A stretch of 32,466 nt of DNA, taken from positions 1 through 32,466 of IMG/VR virus record IMGVR_UViG_3300022074_000202; one strand, 5' to 3'. The notes beneath the pieces are model-generated. The model ran no database searches and was not told where the DNA came from. It saw only the letters and a list, made by a program, of their open reading frames with translations. Position numbers and translations under genes: made by a program. This document shows, one piece after another, positions 1 to 7,472 of this stretch. The stretch's first letter is position 1. Each line of letters opens with the position of its first letter. The DNA comes from a virus.

Positions 1-856
1 CCATGGTTTCAGCAACGAAAGAACCAGTGTTACCAGGATCGGTTACACCAGTTGTACCGCCGTAAGCAGTACCATACTTACCCAGGAACGGAATGTTCAT
101 GGACTTGTAGATCTTGATACCAGCAATCTCAATGATGCCGTTACCGGACTGCAGAGCTGTGCCCTGAGCGTCACGGTTCACCAGGCCGTTGGAACCAACA
201 GCTTGGATCAGTTCGTAGTATTGACGTGGGTTCAGGACGGCAACACGGCCATCACTAGAGACACCCTTCTCGTCAAGAGCAGCGGCTGCATCATAGAATG
301 CAGACACCAAGTTAGCAGCAACATATGCATCAGAGTCATTGGTGGTAGAACCTACACGGATCTGTGTACCACCTGGCTCAACATAACCAGTTGCAGTGAT
401 AGGTGAAGCCTGACGTGCACCACGTGCAACAGCACGGAATGCAAGACGGTCATACTTTTCTGCCAATGCATAACCGATCTTACGTGAGATCTCGCTACGC
501 AGGTCATAATGAGAAAGTACCTCGTCCAATTCATAGACGAAAGCAGAGCTGATCAACAGGTCATCAATTGTGATCGTCTTCTCAGCCACTGGAGGTGCAC
601 CATTGGTATCACCCAAAATGCTATTTCCAGGAGTATGAAATTCCGATTTGGTACGGCCTGTGAAGATGAACTGCAAAGATTTGCCGTTCTTAAGTGTACG
701 CTTCATGATCAAGTCACGAGCGATTGTGTTATTCTGGAAGCCTTTGAACATCTCGCCACTGAACAACTTAAGGTACAGTGCGCGTTTGTCGCCAGCTAAA
801 TTAGCCTGACCCAGCTGAGTAAGCTGAGCAGGGTTTACAGTAGATTGAAAAGCCAT
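1..856 (-). CDS. Major capsid protein, T7 gp10-like (C-terminus off window)
   Basis: The open frame runs from an ATG at 856 to the window edge, giving 285 residues with no stop. The N-terminus reads MAFQSTVNPAQLTQLG. Further on are a KRTLKNGKS segment, an IDDLLISSAFVYELDEVL segment and a GYALAEKYDRLAFRAVARGA helix, all typical of podovirus HK97-fold capsid proteins of T7-like cyanophages. It would build the icosahedral shell. It follows the portal, scaffold and psbA cassette, the usual place. There is no Shine-Dalgarno purine run directly before the ATG, which is preceded by an A-rich stretch and palindromes. The truncation is due to the window edge, not a mutation. Confidence 0.9.
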   Translation of the reverse strand, partial: MAFQSTVNPAQLTQLGQANLAGDKRALYLKLFSGEMFKGFQNNTIARDLIMKRTLKNGKSLQFIFTGRTKSEFHTPGNSILGDTNGAPPVAEKTITIDDLLISSAFVYELDEVLSHYDLRSEISRKIGYALAEKYDRLAFRAVARGARQASPITATGYVEPGGTQIRVGSTTNDSDAYVAANLVSAFYDAAAALDEKGVSSDGRVAVLNPRQYYELIQAVGSNGLVNRDAQGTALQSGNGIIEIAGIKIYKSMNIPFLGKYGTAYGGTTGVTDPGNTGSFVAETM

Positions 857-941
857 TTTTTTAAAGAGAGTTATTTTCGACTCTCTGAACGTTCAGAGTT
901 ATTTAGTTGTATATGTGTGGTCTGTCCCACCGTCTAGACGG
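857..941 (-). promoter_or_regulatory. Capsid gene leader with two perfect palindromes
   Basis: The leader of the capsid gene holds a perfect 16-base palindrome at 883-898 (CTCTGAAC/GTTCAGAG) and a perfect 12-base palindrome at 930-941 (CCGTCT/AGACGG). A further pairing GAGAGT...ACTCTC spans about 866-884. As RNA, the two palindromes can form 6-bp and 4-bp stems with four-base loops. In T7 the capsid gene has its own strong promoter and nearby RNase III sites, so a promoter, processing site or stability element is plausible here. Which of these applies cannot be decided from sequence alone. Confidence 0.4.
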
Positions 942-978
942 CAAAGGGTATCCGCGTACGGGCCAATGCCAATAGTAA

Positions 979-999
979 AGAGGGGACTCGAACCCCTCT
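979..999 (-). terminator. Hairpin downstream of psbA, terminator-like, T-arm-like loop
   Basis: A perfect 7-bp stem (AGAGGGG/CCCCTCT) encloses a 7-base loop that reads TTCGAGT on the coding strand, followed by TTTACTATT. It stands after psbA and the mini-gene and before the capsid gene. The T-tract is weak, so this is at best a leaky terminator. Stem and loop also look like a tRNA T-arm, but no other tRNA arms could be found around it. Confidence 0.45.
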
Positions 1000-1005
1000 G
1001 TAAGC

Positions 1006-1065
1006 CTATTTCTTATTTACAGTTTTGTTGTACTTGTTGCCACGATACGTGAGAGTAACAGTCAT
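1006..1065 (-). CDS. 19-residue mini-protein with a DUF4278-like LTYRG motif
   Basis: This tiny frame encodes MTVTLTYRGNKYNKTVNKK. The LTYRG-x-KY start matches the N-terminal motif of DUF4278, a short cyanobacterial and cyanophage family of unknown function. Family members are usually longer, so this is a minimal or truncated version. A TGAGGAA ribosome binding site stands 6 bases before the ATG, which supports real translation. A hairpin (ACCTGA/TCAGGT, 1082-1107) lies between the psbA stop and this gene. It is probably co-transcribed with psbA. Confidence 0.5.
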   Translation of the reverse strand: MTVTLTYRGNKYNKTVNKK

Positions 1066-1139
1066 TGTTAATTCCTCAAATACCTGACCCCCGTTCCATG
1101 ATCAGGTGGCATGCGTCCTAATGGATGAACGTAAGTACA

Positions 1140-2219
1140 TTAACCAATAGTAGGAGCAGTCAGTGCTACCTGTGTGGTAGACGCTGCTGCTAAATCAAGT
1201 GGGAAGTTATGAGCATTACGCTCATGCATTACTTCCATTCCAAGTCCCGCACGGTTAAGAATATCAGCCCAAGTAGGGACAATACGGTTCCCGTTATCGA
1301 CAATGGATTGATTAAAGTTGAAGCCGTTAAGGTTGAAAGCCATAGTGCTAACACCCAGGCTAGTAAACCAAATGCCAACAACAGGCCATGCAGCCAAGAA
1401 AAAGTGGAGGCTACGTGAGTTATTAAATGATGCATATTGAAAGATCAAGCGACCAAAGTAACCATGTGCAGCTACGATGTTATACGTTTCTTCTTCTTGT
1501 CCAAACTTATAACCTTGGTTCTGACTAACTTGCTCAGTCGTTTCACGAACAAGCGAAGACGTGACAAGGCTACCGTGCATAGCAGAGAACAAAGACCCAC
1601 CAAATACGCCGGCAACACCAAGCATGTGAAATGGATGCATAAGAATATTATGCTCCGCTTGGAAGACGAGCATGTAATTAAACGTGCCGGAAATCCCGAG
1701 AGGCATTGCATCTGAAAAAGAACCTTGTCCAAATGGATAGACAAGGAAGACTGCAGATGCTGCAGCCACTGGTGCGGAGTATGCGACAAAGATCCAGGGC
1801 CTCATCCCTAATCGATAGCTAAGTTCCCATTCGCGTCCCATGTAAGAGTAGATACCAATGAGGAAGTGGAAGACGACCAGTTGGAACGGGCCACCGTTGT
1901 AGAGCCATTCGTCAAGCGAAGCAGCTTCCCAAATTGGGTAGAAATGCAATCCGATTGCGTTGGAAGAGGGGACGACGGCCCCACTGATGATGTTGTTTCC
2001 GTACAGGAGGGAGCCTGCAACTGGTTCTCTAATTCCATCGATGTCTACAGGGGGTGCGCCAACAAAGGCAATAATAAAACAAGTAGTAGCTGCAAGCAGC
2101 GTAGGAATCATCAGGATTCCAAACCAACCGACATAGAGACGGTTGTTAGTAGAGGTAACCCAGTTACAAAAGGCTTCCCAGTTATTTAGTTTTTGTGGTC
2201 TTGAAAGTACAGCAGTCAT
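1140..2219 (-). CDS. psbA: Photosystem II reaction centre protein D1
   Basis: A full-length 359-residue D1 protein without intron. Key residues are all present: Tyr161 (the redox-active TyrZ), Asp170, His190, His198, His215 and the C-terminal Asp342-Ala344, where the precursor is cut. Residue 130 is Glu (in MGREWELS), the form associated with high light in cyanobacteria. In infected cells phage D1 replaces the fast-damaged host D1 and keeps electron flow going. It sits just before the capsid gene as in other psbA-carrying T7-like cyanophages. No strong ribosome binding site precedes the ATG. Hairpins flank the gene with its mini-gene on both sides (2292-2312 and 979-999). Confidence 0.98.
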   Translation of the reverse strand: MTAVLSRPQKLNNWEAFCNWVTSTNNRLYVGWFGILMIPTLLAATTCFIIAFVGAPPVDIDGIREPVAGSLLYGNNIISGAVVPSSNAIGLHFYPIWEAASLDEWLYNGGPFQLVVFHFLIGIYSYMGREWELSYRLGMRPWIFVAYSAPVAAASAVFLVYPFGQGSFSDAMPLGISGTFNYMLVFQAEHNILMHPFHMLGVAGVFGGSLFSAMHGSLVTSSLVRETTEQVSQNQGYKFGQEEETYNIVAAHGYFGRLIFQYASFNNSRSLHFFLAAWPVVGIWFTSLGVSTMAFNLNGFNFNQSIVDNGNRIVPTWADILNRAGLGMEVMHERNAHNFPLDLAAASTTQVALTAPTIG

Positions 2220-2291
2220 TTAAGTAATAGTTCATGGTTGGGTAAGTAAAATTAAGTAAGACCAGTTTAAAGACTTGGCTGTCTAGAGCTA

Positions 2292-2312
2292 GGGGAGGAA
2301 TTGCACCTCCCT
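2292..2312 (-). other. Hairpin in the psbA leader
   Basis: A 6-bp stem (GGGAGG/CCTCCC, extendable by one wobble pair) encloses a 7-base loop reading TGCAATT on the coding strand. It lies between the stop of the preceding small gene and psbA, about 70 bases before the psbA start. No T-run follows, so it could be a weak terminator or processing site for the upstream genes, or a leader element of psbA. It has the same stem-plus-seven-base-loop shape as the hairpin after psbA. Confidence 0.4.
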
Positions 2313-2324
2313 TATTCTATTTAG

Positions 2325-2474
2325 CTATTTTTTCTTAGCAGTTTTAGCTGAGCGTTTGAAGTTAGCAGCAGTAGGAGCACCTTTGCTACCAGCTTTCCGC
2401 ATTGTTTCTCCACTACCTTCTTTGATGCGTTTCCGCTTGGCGTGGATGTTTGCGTAAAGTCCAGGTTTAGCCAT
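2325..2474 (-). CDS. Small basic conserved cyanophage protein, 49 aa
   Basis: Encodes MAKPGLYANIHAKRKRIKEG and ends in KTAKKK. The MAKPGLYANIHAKRKRI start is a pattern I recognise from small conserved proteins of marine cyanophages; the function is unknown. The protein is strongly Lys/Arg-rich, so nucleic-acid or virion binding is possible but unproven. Its ATG overlaps the stop of the preceding gene (TAATG), so the two are probably translationally coupled. It is the last gene before psbA. Confidence 0.75.
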   Translation of the reverse strand: MAKPGLYANIHAKRKRIKEGSGETMRKAGSKGAPTAANFKRSAKTAKKK

Positions 2475-2746
2475 TACTTTTTCTTTTTGCGTTTACTTTT
2501 ACTGTTACCGCATTTCCATTTGCGTAGTGCTAATGCTTTGCGGGTCGGCTTACCGTTAGGTTTTTTCATTGGTCCTTTAACACCACGCATCCTAGCACAG
2601 AAAGACTTCTTACGTTTTCCTCCACCAGGCTGTGGTGCTTTTAAATTAGAACCAGTTTCTCTATTGTATTTTTCACGACCAGCTTTTGTCAGCCCACCTG
2701 AACGGGACTTGTGCTTGCCGATCTTGAGGCTGACATTCTTAGCCAT
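2474..2746 (-). CDS. Basic conserved cyanophage protein, 90 aa (DUF6321-like)
   Basis: A Lys/Arg-rich protein with the conserved elements SGGLTKAGREKYNRETGSNL, KKSFCARMRGVKGPMK and KPTRKALALRKWKC. This pattern is shared by a small family of cyanophage and environmental phage proteins (I believe DUF6321). The C-terminus ends in a lysine tail. There are two cysteines in the conserved core and no membrane segment. Both ends overlap neighbours by TAATG, in a run of tiny basic proteins between hli and psbA. The function is unknown. Confidence 0.8.
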   Translation of the reverse strand: MAKNVSLKIGKHKSRSGGLTKAGREKYNRETGSNLKAPQPGGGKRKKSFCARMRGVKGPMKKPNGKPTRKALALRKWKCGNSKSKRKKKK

Positions 2747-2814
2747 TAGCTACACATTTTTTTCTTAGGTGGACGACCTTTCTTAGTACCGTACGTTCCT
2801 TTACCTTGTGGCAT
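2746..2814 (-). CDS. 22-residue basic peptide
   Basis: Encodes MPQGKGTYGTKKGRPPKKK followed by MCS. Its start overlaps the hli stop and its stop overlaps the next start, both as TAATG, which strongly suggests a translated gene in a coupled chain. The KGRPPKK core resembles an AT-hook (GRP flanked by basic residues), which binds the minor groove of AT-rich DNA. DNA binding is an inference from that motif only. Confidence 0.65.
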   Translation of the reverse strand: MPQGKGTYGTKKGRPPKKKMCS

Positions 2815-2984
2815 TACCAGACTCCAGGGATAAGTTGACCAGTTAGTGCATAAGCACCTAGTGCTGCAATGACACCTAGCATTGCTAGACGACCATTCAG
2901 CTTCTCAGCTTTTTCGTTGTGATTCACAGTTACTTCTTCCATGTACATGCGTGGTTCGGTGGGCCAGATCTGTGTATCGTTCAT
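2814..2984 (-). CDS. hli: High-light-inducible protein (single-helix LHC-like)
   Basis: A 56-residue protein with the Hli chlorophyll-binding helix: EKAEKLNGRLAMLGVIAALG, with the E-x-x-NGR-x-AM-x-G signature, then a short tail ending in PGVW. Hli proteins sit in the thylakoid membrane, bind chlorophyll and carotenoid, and protect photosystem II during repair. Phage copies are expressed together with psbA. The start (MNDTQIWP) overlaps the upstream stop as ATGA and the stop overlaps the next start. It lies five genes from psbA in the same chain, as in other psbA-positive T7-like cyanophages. Confidence 0.93.
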   Translation of the reverse strand: MNDTQIWPTEPRMYMEEVTVNHNEKAEKLNGRLAMLGVIAALGAYALTGQLIPGVW

Positions 2985-3328
2985 CAGAATGAATACTTCA
3001 GACCAGCTTTGGTTCCATAGGAAGTATTAATATCACCAGTCATGAAGGAGACCTCTCCATAAAGAGCTAGGCGCTCGCTAAGAGACGTGGTACCTCCAAT
3101 CTTACCAGAGAGTTCCAGCTCAGATTCTGCACCATCACTAAGAACGATGGCAGGACCAGCTTGGATATACCAGTTGTTACCTTCGTAACCAACATGATTA
3201 TCAATAACAGTACCGGCATAATCATTACCAGCATAGCCAGAGTTTGCTTCGACATTTACATATGGACCTGCAAAAGCAGCGGGTGCAGCAGCAAAGACGG
3301 CTGCAGGAAGGATAGCAAGAATTTTCAT
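2984..3328 (-). CDS. Secreted porin-like (outer-membrane beta-strand) protein, 114 aa
   Basis: A signal peptide is clear: MKILAILPAAVFAAAPAAFA with cleavage after AFA. The mature part (GPYVNVEANSGYAGNDY) alternates polar and aromatic residues and ends in Phe (GLKYSF), like the last strand of outer-membrane beta-barrels. Similar porin-like proteins occur in cyanophages, but the role is unknown. At about 94 mature residues it is too short for a classical porin and would need to oligomerise. Its ATG overlaps the lysozyme stop (ATGA). It could alter the host envelope or serve in lysis. Confidence 0.7.
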   Translation of the reverse strand: MKILAILPAAVFAAAPAAFAGPYVNVEANSGYAGNDYAGTVIDNHVGYEGNNWYIQAGPAIVLSDGAESELELSGKIGGTTSLSERLALYGEVSFMTGDINTSYGTKAGLKYSF

Positions 3329-3777
3329 TTGAGTTTATTTAAAAAAGAATAAGTGTGTTTTGTGCGATTACCATGAATGCCCCACCCTAACCAGTAATAA
3401 GCAGCATTCATATAGTAAGGGACTGTCTGATGGTTAGTCAGAAATGAGCTAAGGTCATCCCTAAATCTTAGCTCATGTATCATGTAAGCTGTTTGACATT
3501 CTATGGAACTAGGATCATCTTTCCGTTTAGTACAGAAAGTACCTAGTCCATCATAACGATGTTTAGATGTCCATTGAATTAAACCATAACCACCATTAAG
3601 ACACCTATCATAAGGGATGATAGCACCGCCTTCACAGACGTTAGGTTTAAAGGTTGACTCCTGATAGATGTTACCCATAATAACAGCAAGTGCAGTTCGA
3701 TCTGTTACACCCGCAGAAGTCTGTAGTTGTTCTAGAACGTACTGCTCTTGTACAGTACATTGTGGGCAGTCAATCAT
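3325..3777 (-). CDS. Phage lysozyme-like peptidoglycan hydrolase, 150 aa
   Basis: The region VIMGNIYQESTFKPNVCEGG followed by GYGLIQWTSKHRYDGL matches the tail-lysozyme fold (Phage_lysozyme2 type). The Glu40 of YQES is the likely catalytic acid, and GYGLIQW lines the cleft. The N-terminus holds a CxxC pair (DCPQC). There is no signal peptide. It lies between scaffold and capsid genes, so it may be a virion-bound muralytic enzyme or the endolysin; no T7-type amidase is seen in the window. Starts by TAATG overlap with the scaffold stop. Confidence 0.75.
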   Translation of the reverse strand: MIDCPQCTVQEQYVLEQLQTSAGVTDRTALAVIMGNIYQESTFKPNVCEGGAIIPYDRCLNGGYGLIQWTSKHRYDGLGTFCTKRKDDPSSIECQTAYMIHELRFRDDLSSFLTNHQTVPYYMNAAYYWLGWGIHGNRTKHTYSFLNKLK

Positions 3778-4421
3778 TAGAAACCAAGGTCAGAGTTTTC
3801 AAGTTTAGTCATAACGTCAGAGCGATATGCAGGATCATTATCATAACGTGGATCATTCATAGCTTGTACAAGTTCTGATTGACTACGGAATACAGCATTA
3901 GATTCTGCTGCTCCACGTCCTGTAAGAAGTTGACCTTCGGAACCTACAGCATCTGAATACTTATTAGACAATGCCTGAACAGCAAAGTAGATAGAGTTAG
4001 CACTACCAGCTCCCATAACAGAATCATACATTTCAATCTCTTCGTTTGAAAGATTTTGTCCTGCCCATTCCATCATGGAGTCGTAGGCTTTCTCACCACC
4101 AACCATTTTATATAGTTGGTCTGCCTGTGCTTCAGTTAGTTGGCCACCAGGGGATTCATCATCGTCGTCTTCATCGTCATCATCTTCTGATTCTTGTTCT
4201 TCTGGTTCATCAGCTTCAGGTTCTTCCTCACGTGACTCGCCAAGTTTCTTTTGTAGTTCTAGGTAAGCTTGTTCAAGAGATTGTGGACTATCAAACTTAC
4301 CTGCTAGCAACTGCTGTTGTTCCCCTTCATTAGCCTCAGCAATAGCTAGAGACTCTTGCTCATCAGCATTTAGTTCTGGCTGATCAGCTGGTGCATCAGT
4401 TGATGTTAGTGTTTCACTCAT
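3777..4421 (-). CDS. Capsid assembly scaffolding protein, T7 gp9-like
   Basis: A 214-residue, very acidic protein with a run of Asp/Glu at about residues 70-92 and a helical C-terminal half ending in NSDLGF. It follows the portal directly by a TAATG overlap, the T7 gene 8 to gene 9 order. Such scaffolds fill the procapsid, guide shell assembly and leave before packaging. Sequence similarity to gp9 is weak by eye; position, length and charge carry the call. Confidence 0.85.
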   Translation of the reverse strand: MSETLTSTDAPADQPELNADEQESLAIAEANEGEQQQLLAGKFDSPQSLEQAYLELQKKLGESREEEPEADEPEEQESEDDDDEDDDDESPGGQLTEAQADQLYKMVGGEKAYDSMMEWAGQNLSNEEIEMYDSVMGAGSANSIYFAVQALSNKYSDAVGSEGQLLTGRGAAESNAVFRSQSELVQAMNDPRYDNDPAYRSDVMTKLENSDLGF

Positions 4422-5998
4422 TAGACTTGTGGTGGTTGTTGTGCTTGTTGTTGCATGGCTTGCATCTCAGCTTGCTCACGCTTTTGTTCAACAGCAGCCA
4501 TCTGTGGCGCTTGTTGTTGTGCAGCCATAGCCTGCTGTTGTTGCATTGCTTGCTGTTGTTCACCTTGGATTTCGTCCATGCTCTTCACAAGGTTGAGCAC
4601 GTCGATACCAGATGCAGCTGCCAAACGTTTGACAACTTCTTCTGGATTAATAAACTGTTGAATAGCTTCTGGACCCATTGTCTGAGCAATAACTTGTAGG
4701 AATTGACCAAGACTTTCACGATCCTGACCACGACCAAGTGCATTGATACCAGCAACAATAGTTGGTTTAACAATACCACCTTTAGGTAAGCGTGGGATCT
4801 CTCCAGTTTTTTGTGCAACGTTTAGTTTACGATTTAGATATGGTACTAAGAACTCAACAGTAAGTAAACTAAATAGTCCACCAAGTTGTTGCTCTAGTTC
4901 CATCTGTGTCATCCTTACTTCTTCTGCTGTAGTCCTTTCAGACTGACGAACATTAAGAATAAGGAATGCTTCACTAAGACGTTGTGATAATGTACCTACC
5001 ATTTGATAGGCAGTCTGGAAGTCAGCTGTCTTTCCAACCTGTACTACACCAATGTCATCAGGTCGTCCCTGAATGATAGCACCGTTACCTGCCTTAGCAA
5101 GTGTCGATGGTTTGGTGGAGGAGCTTGGACTGACAGTGAATACAATCTTAGCAGCTGCTGCGCTGCCTTCAACCAGTGCTTGTGACAGAGCTTCAAGTGA
5201 CTTTAGGTCACCAAGGAACTCTTCTACCCTACCACGTCCGTAGACTTCGCCGTCTACGTGGTTGAAGCGTAGCACCAGCCAAGGGTTAGAGTCAAGAGGA
5301 GATTTACTCATTGACTTAGGAAGGATCTGATCGTCTACTTCCTGATGCCACATCCAGCGATTGTTATCTAAAACAACGTGTGTATAGATGTCACATTCAT
5401 CATCGTGACGTGTTGTATTGTCAGATGAATCATTGGGTTGTGGTTCTTTGTAATCTGGATTAAATTTTTTCAGTAATTTTTTCGAGATTGTTTCCTTTGT
5501 TACAATTTCAATAACATTACCGTTACCATCTCTGTCTACTACATATCGGTTTAAAGGATAGAGCTTAAGTCCATCCTTACCCATAAAGACAAGAGCATTA
5601 CCAGCTACTACAAGATGCTTTAGTGCTTGGTGAACGACAACACGATCACTGGAAGCCGCAATGGATTCCATGATAGTACGTTCGATCTTAGCAAACGACA
5701 AGTCTAGTTCAGATCTAATCTCTGGTCCTAGTTCTTCAGGTAAGTTAACATCATTAACCTGTAGCTTAAAGAAGCTAGTTTGTGGAGGTAACAATGCAAG
5801 CATTAGTTTACTTGCAAGAGTCACCACACCTTTAGCTCCCTGTGATTGCCACGGGGTTGTAAGTTTAACTGAACCTTTAGTATAAACCTCATCATCACGG
5901 ATGAGATAGGGAAGAGTTAGATCTGCTGCTTGTCTAGCAGTGTTTAGAAACTGTGAACGGTCTGAAGACAATCTGTCATAACGTGTTTTAGCTGTCAT
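4421..5998 (-). CDS. Portal (head-tail connector), T7 gp8-like
   Basis: A 525-residue protein starting MTAKTRYDRLSSDRSQFLN, with the conserved podovirus portal elements AADLTLPYLI, TPWQSQGAKGVVTLASKLML, LPPQTSFFKL, NHVDGEVYGRGRVEEFLGDL and NVRQSERTTAEEVRMTQMEL. It forms the dodecameric ring through which DNA enters the head. The last 60 residues are unusually Gln-rich (repeated QQQAMA), a low-complexity tail seen in some cyanophage portals. The stop overlaps the scaffold start. Confidence 0.95.
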   Translation of the reverse strand: MTAKTRYDRLSSDRSQFLNTARQAADLTLPYLIRDDEVYTKGSVKLTTPWQSQGAKGVVTLASKLMLALLPPQTSFFKLQVNDVNLPEELGPEIRSELDLSFAKIERTIMESIAASSDRVVVHQALKHLVVAGNALVFMGKDGLKLYPLNRYVVDRDGNGNVIEIVTKETISKKLLKKFNPDYKEPQPNDSSDNTTRHDDECDIYTHVVLDNNRWMWHQEVDDQILPKSMSKSPLDSNPWLVLRFNHVDGEVYGRGRVEEFLGDLKSLEALSQALVEGSAAAAKIVFTVSPSSSTKPSTLAKAGNGAIIQGRPDDIGVVQVGKTADFQTAYQMVGTLSQRLSEAFLILNVRQSERTTAEEVRMTQMELEQQLGGLFSLLTVEFLVPYLNRKLNVAQKTGEIPRLPKGGIVKPTIVAGINALGRGQDRESLGQFLQVIAQTMGPEAIQQFINPEEVVKRLAAASGIDVLNLVKSMDEIQGEQQQAMQQQQAMAAQQQAPQMAAVEQKREQAEMQAMQQQAQQPPQV

Positions 5999-6004
5999 TA
6001 TAAT

Positions 6005-6508
6005 TTAGATGTTTAACGTTCGACCTTTATTTTGAACAGTATTAGGTGCTGTAAATCCTATTGCACTGAATGGTGTAGCAGCTCCTGCTCCTCTACGACG
6101 GAAACCAAACGAACCAGGTAGTCTTGATTGAGATGCAGAGTTAAGTTTTAAATCAGCTGCCTGAGTACCACGTGTTTGGTTGCCCAATGTAGTACGTTGT
6201 GCTGTATCAAATCCTTCCTGCATTATTTTTAATCTTTCTTTAAAATCAGACGCTTGCTGTTCAGATTGTATTTTCAACTTCTCCAGCATGTCCTGGTAAT
6301 ATTTATCTTGTTCTCCAAATTGAGAGCTAGGATTTTGAGAATAATATCCTTCTATCTGTCTAAGATCATTTGCACTATCAAGAGATTGAATACCAGCAGA
6401 TCTGGCTCCTTCTACTGCACGGTTGATTTGATTAAGATCATTCTGGCTATCAATATTTTGAATGCCAAGTAATCTAGCAACACGTCTTTGTTCTGCTGTA
6501 ACGTTCAT
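6005..6508 (-). CDS. Putative tail/connector accessory protein, 167 aa
   Basis: Unnamed protein immediately before the portal, the position of T7 gp6.7/gp7.3 virion proteins. The N-terminal part contains a repeat: GIQNIDSQNDLNQI near residue 15 and GIQSLDSANDLRQI near 39. A helical region follows, then a C-terminal segment (AQRTTLGNQTRGTQAADLKL, then FGFRRRG, ending LNI) that is clearly related to the end of the upstream neighbour. T7 gp7.3 likewise ends in a short NI-type tail. A GGAGG stands 8 bases before the ATG. A virion role is inferred from position. Confidence 0.65.
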   Translation of the reverse strand: MNVTAEQRRVARLLGIQNIDSQNDLNQINRAVEGARSAGIQSLDSANDLRQIEGYYSQNPSSQFGEQDKYYQDMLEKLKIQSEQQASDFKERLKIMQEGFDTAQRTTLGNQTRGTQAADLKLNSASQSRLPGSFGFRRRGAGAATPFSAIGFTAPNTVQNKGRTLNI

Positions 6509-6525
6509 TTAATTTGCCTCCATAT

Positions 6526-7290
6526 TTAAACGTTCAACATTCCAGCAGAATTAATACCACCCATCAAAGCTTGACGACGACGACGCCTAAATCCGTATGT
6601 ACCACCTCGTTTCATACCTGGATCGGAACCAAGTTTGAAATCAGCTTGTTGACCAGCACGGGCTTCGTTACCAATTGCAGTACGTTGAGCCAGTTCAAAC
6701 TGTCTCCTTTGTTCGTCAGCTTGACGACGGTATTCTTCAGCTGCGGCAGCTTGTTCAGCACGCATTGACTCAATTTCACTTTGATACCTTGCATATTGTG
6801 CATCCATCATGCTTTGATAGTCCGGCATTTGCTGTTGAAAACTTTGCGCTGCGGGACTAGGTTCTGATGTCATCTGTGGAGCCGGAGCCGGAGCCGGTGC
6901 TGGTGCTGGTGCTGAGGCTGAGGCTGCTCTAGGTGCAGGTCTAGGACGCGACCTAGGTTTTGGTCTTGGTTTTGGTCTTGACAAACGCTGTCGATCAGAT
7001 GCTGCAGCGCCACGACTAATTAGAAGTGGTTCATATGTAGGTCTCCGACCAGAAAATCCGCGATCGTTTTTGTGATCTTTGAATTTATCATAATCCTTAG
7101 CTGATCTACGGTAATCCCTAATGTTTCTGTTGCGAATCGATCGGAGACTGATACCTCTTTTATTAGCTTTGCGGGCTTCTTTCTTAGAGATCTTACCATC
7201 TCTAATAATCTTCCGCATAAACTTTTTCTTTTTTGCCCTTGCCTTACGTTCCTTCCTTCTAGCTTTTCTTTTACTTCTTTTCCTAGCCAT
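6526..7290 (-). CDS. Basic, Ala-Pro-rich putative tail accessory protein, 254 aa
   Basis: The start chosen is MARKRSKRKARRKE at 7290, which has GGAGGAAAAC just upstream and forms a TAATG overlap with the previous gene; an in-frame ATG at 7320 is less likely. Order of parts: a very basic helix (residues 1-60), a linker with repeated KPRPKPRSRPRP and APAPAPAP, a helical Gln/Ala-rich part, and a C-terminal segment (AQRTAIGNEARAGQQADFKL, then YGFRRRRR, ending LNV). This last segment is paralogous to the end of the next gene. Probably a T7 gp7.3-like virion or tail assembly protein. Confidence 0.65.
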   Translation of the reverse strand: MARKRSKRKARRKERKARAKKKKFMRKIIRDGKISKKEARKANKRGISLRSIRNRNIRDYRRSAKDYDKFKDHKNDRGFSGRRPTYEPLLISRGAAASDRQRLSRPKPRPKPRSRPRPAPRAASASAPAPAPAPAPAPQMTSEPSPAAQSFQQQMPDYQSMMDAQYARYQSEIESMRAEQAAAAEEYRRQADEQRRQFELAQRTAIGNEARAGQQADFKLGSDPGMKRGGTYGFRRRRRQALMGGINSAGMLNV

Positions 7291-7472
7291 TAGTTTTCCT
7301 CCATATAGCGGATGACCCATTCAACAACACTGCGTTGACCGGCTTGGTACATAATCTTTTCCATTGTATCTTCAGGTGTTGGATTAATGGGTGGAAAGAT
7401 TTCTTCTAATTGATTTGTTAAACCACGGGCTTGCATACCCACGGTCTCAAGCATACTGGGGGAGATTGACAT
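7290..7472 (-). CDS. Conserved cyanophage hypothetical protein, 60 aa
   Basis: A small soluble protein with the motif EIFPPINPTPEDTMEKIMYQ followed by AGQRSVVEWVIRYMEEN. I recognise this as a recurring small protein beside the RNR genes in T7-like cyanophages, without known function. It overlaps the end of nrdB by 26 bases and its stop overlaps the next start. Met7 is a possible alternative start. Confidence 0.65.
   Translation of the reverse strand: MSISPSMLETVGMQARGLTNQLEEIFPPINPTPEDTMEKIMYQAGQRSVVEWVIRYMEEN

Noticed and set aside
940-1010. tRNA gene suggested by the T-arm-like hairpin
   Set aside because: No acceptor, D or anticodon arm could be paired upstream; only the T-arm-like stem-loop exists.
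2442-2768. Plus-strand ORF opposite the basic proteins
   Set aside because: Complement of Lys/Arg-rich codons, giving a Leu/Phe/Ser-rich shadow; the minus-strand genes have coupled starts and stops.
6612-6803. Other-frame ORF in the Ala-Pro-rich gene
   Set aside because: Shadow of a biased composition; no start signals.
6890-6960. Tandem repeat of GGAGCC/GGTGCT units as a mobile or regulatory repeat
   Set aside because: It is the codon-level trace of the Ala-Pro linker (APAPAP) in the 254-aa protein.
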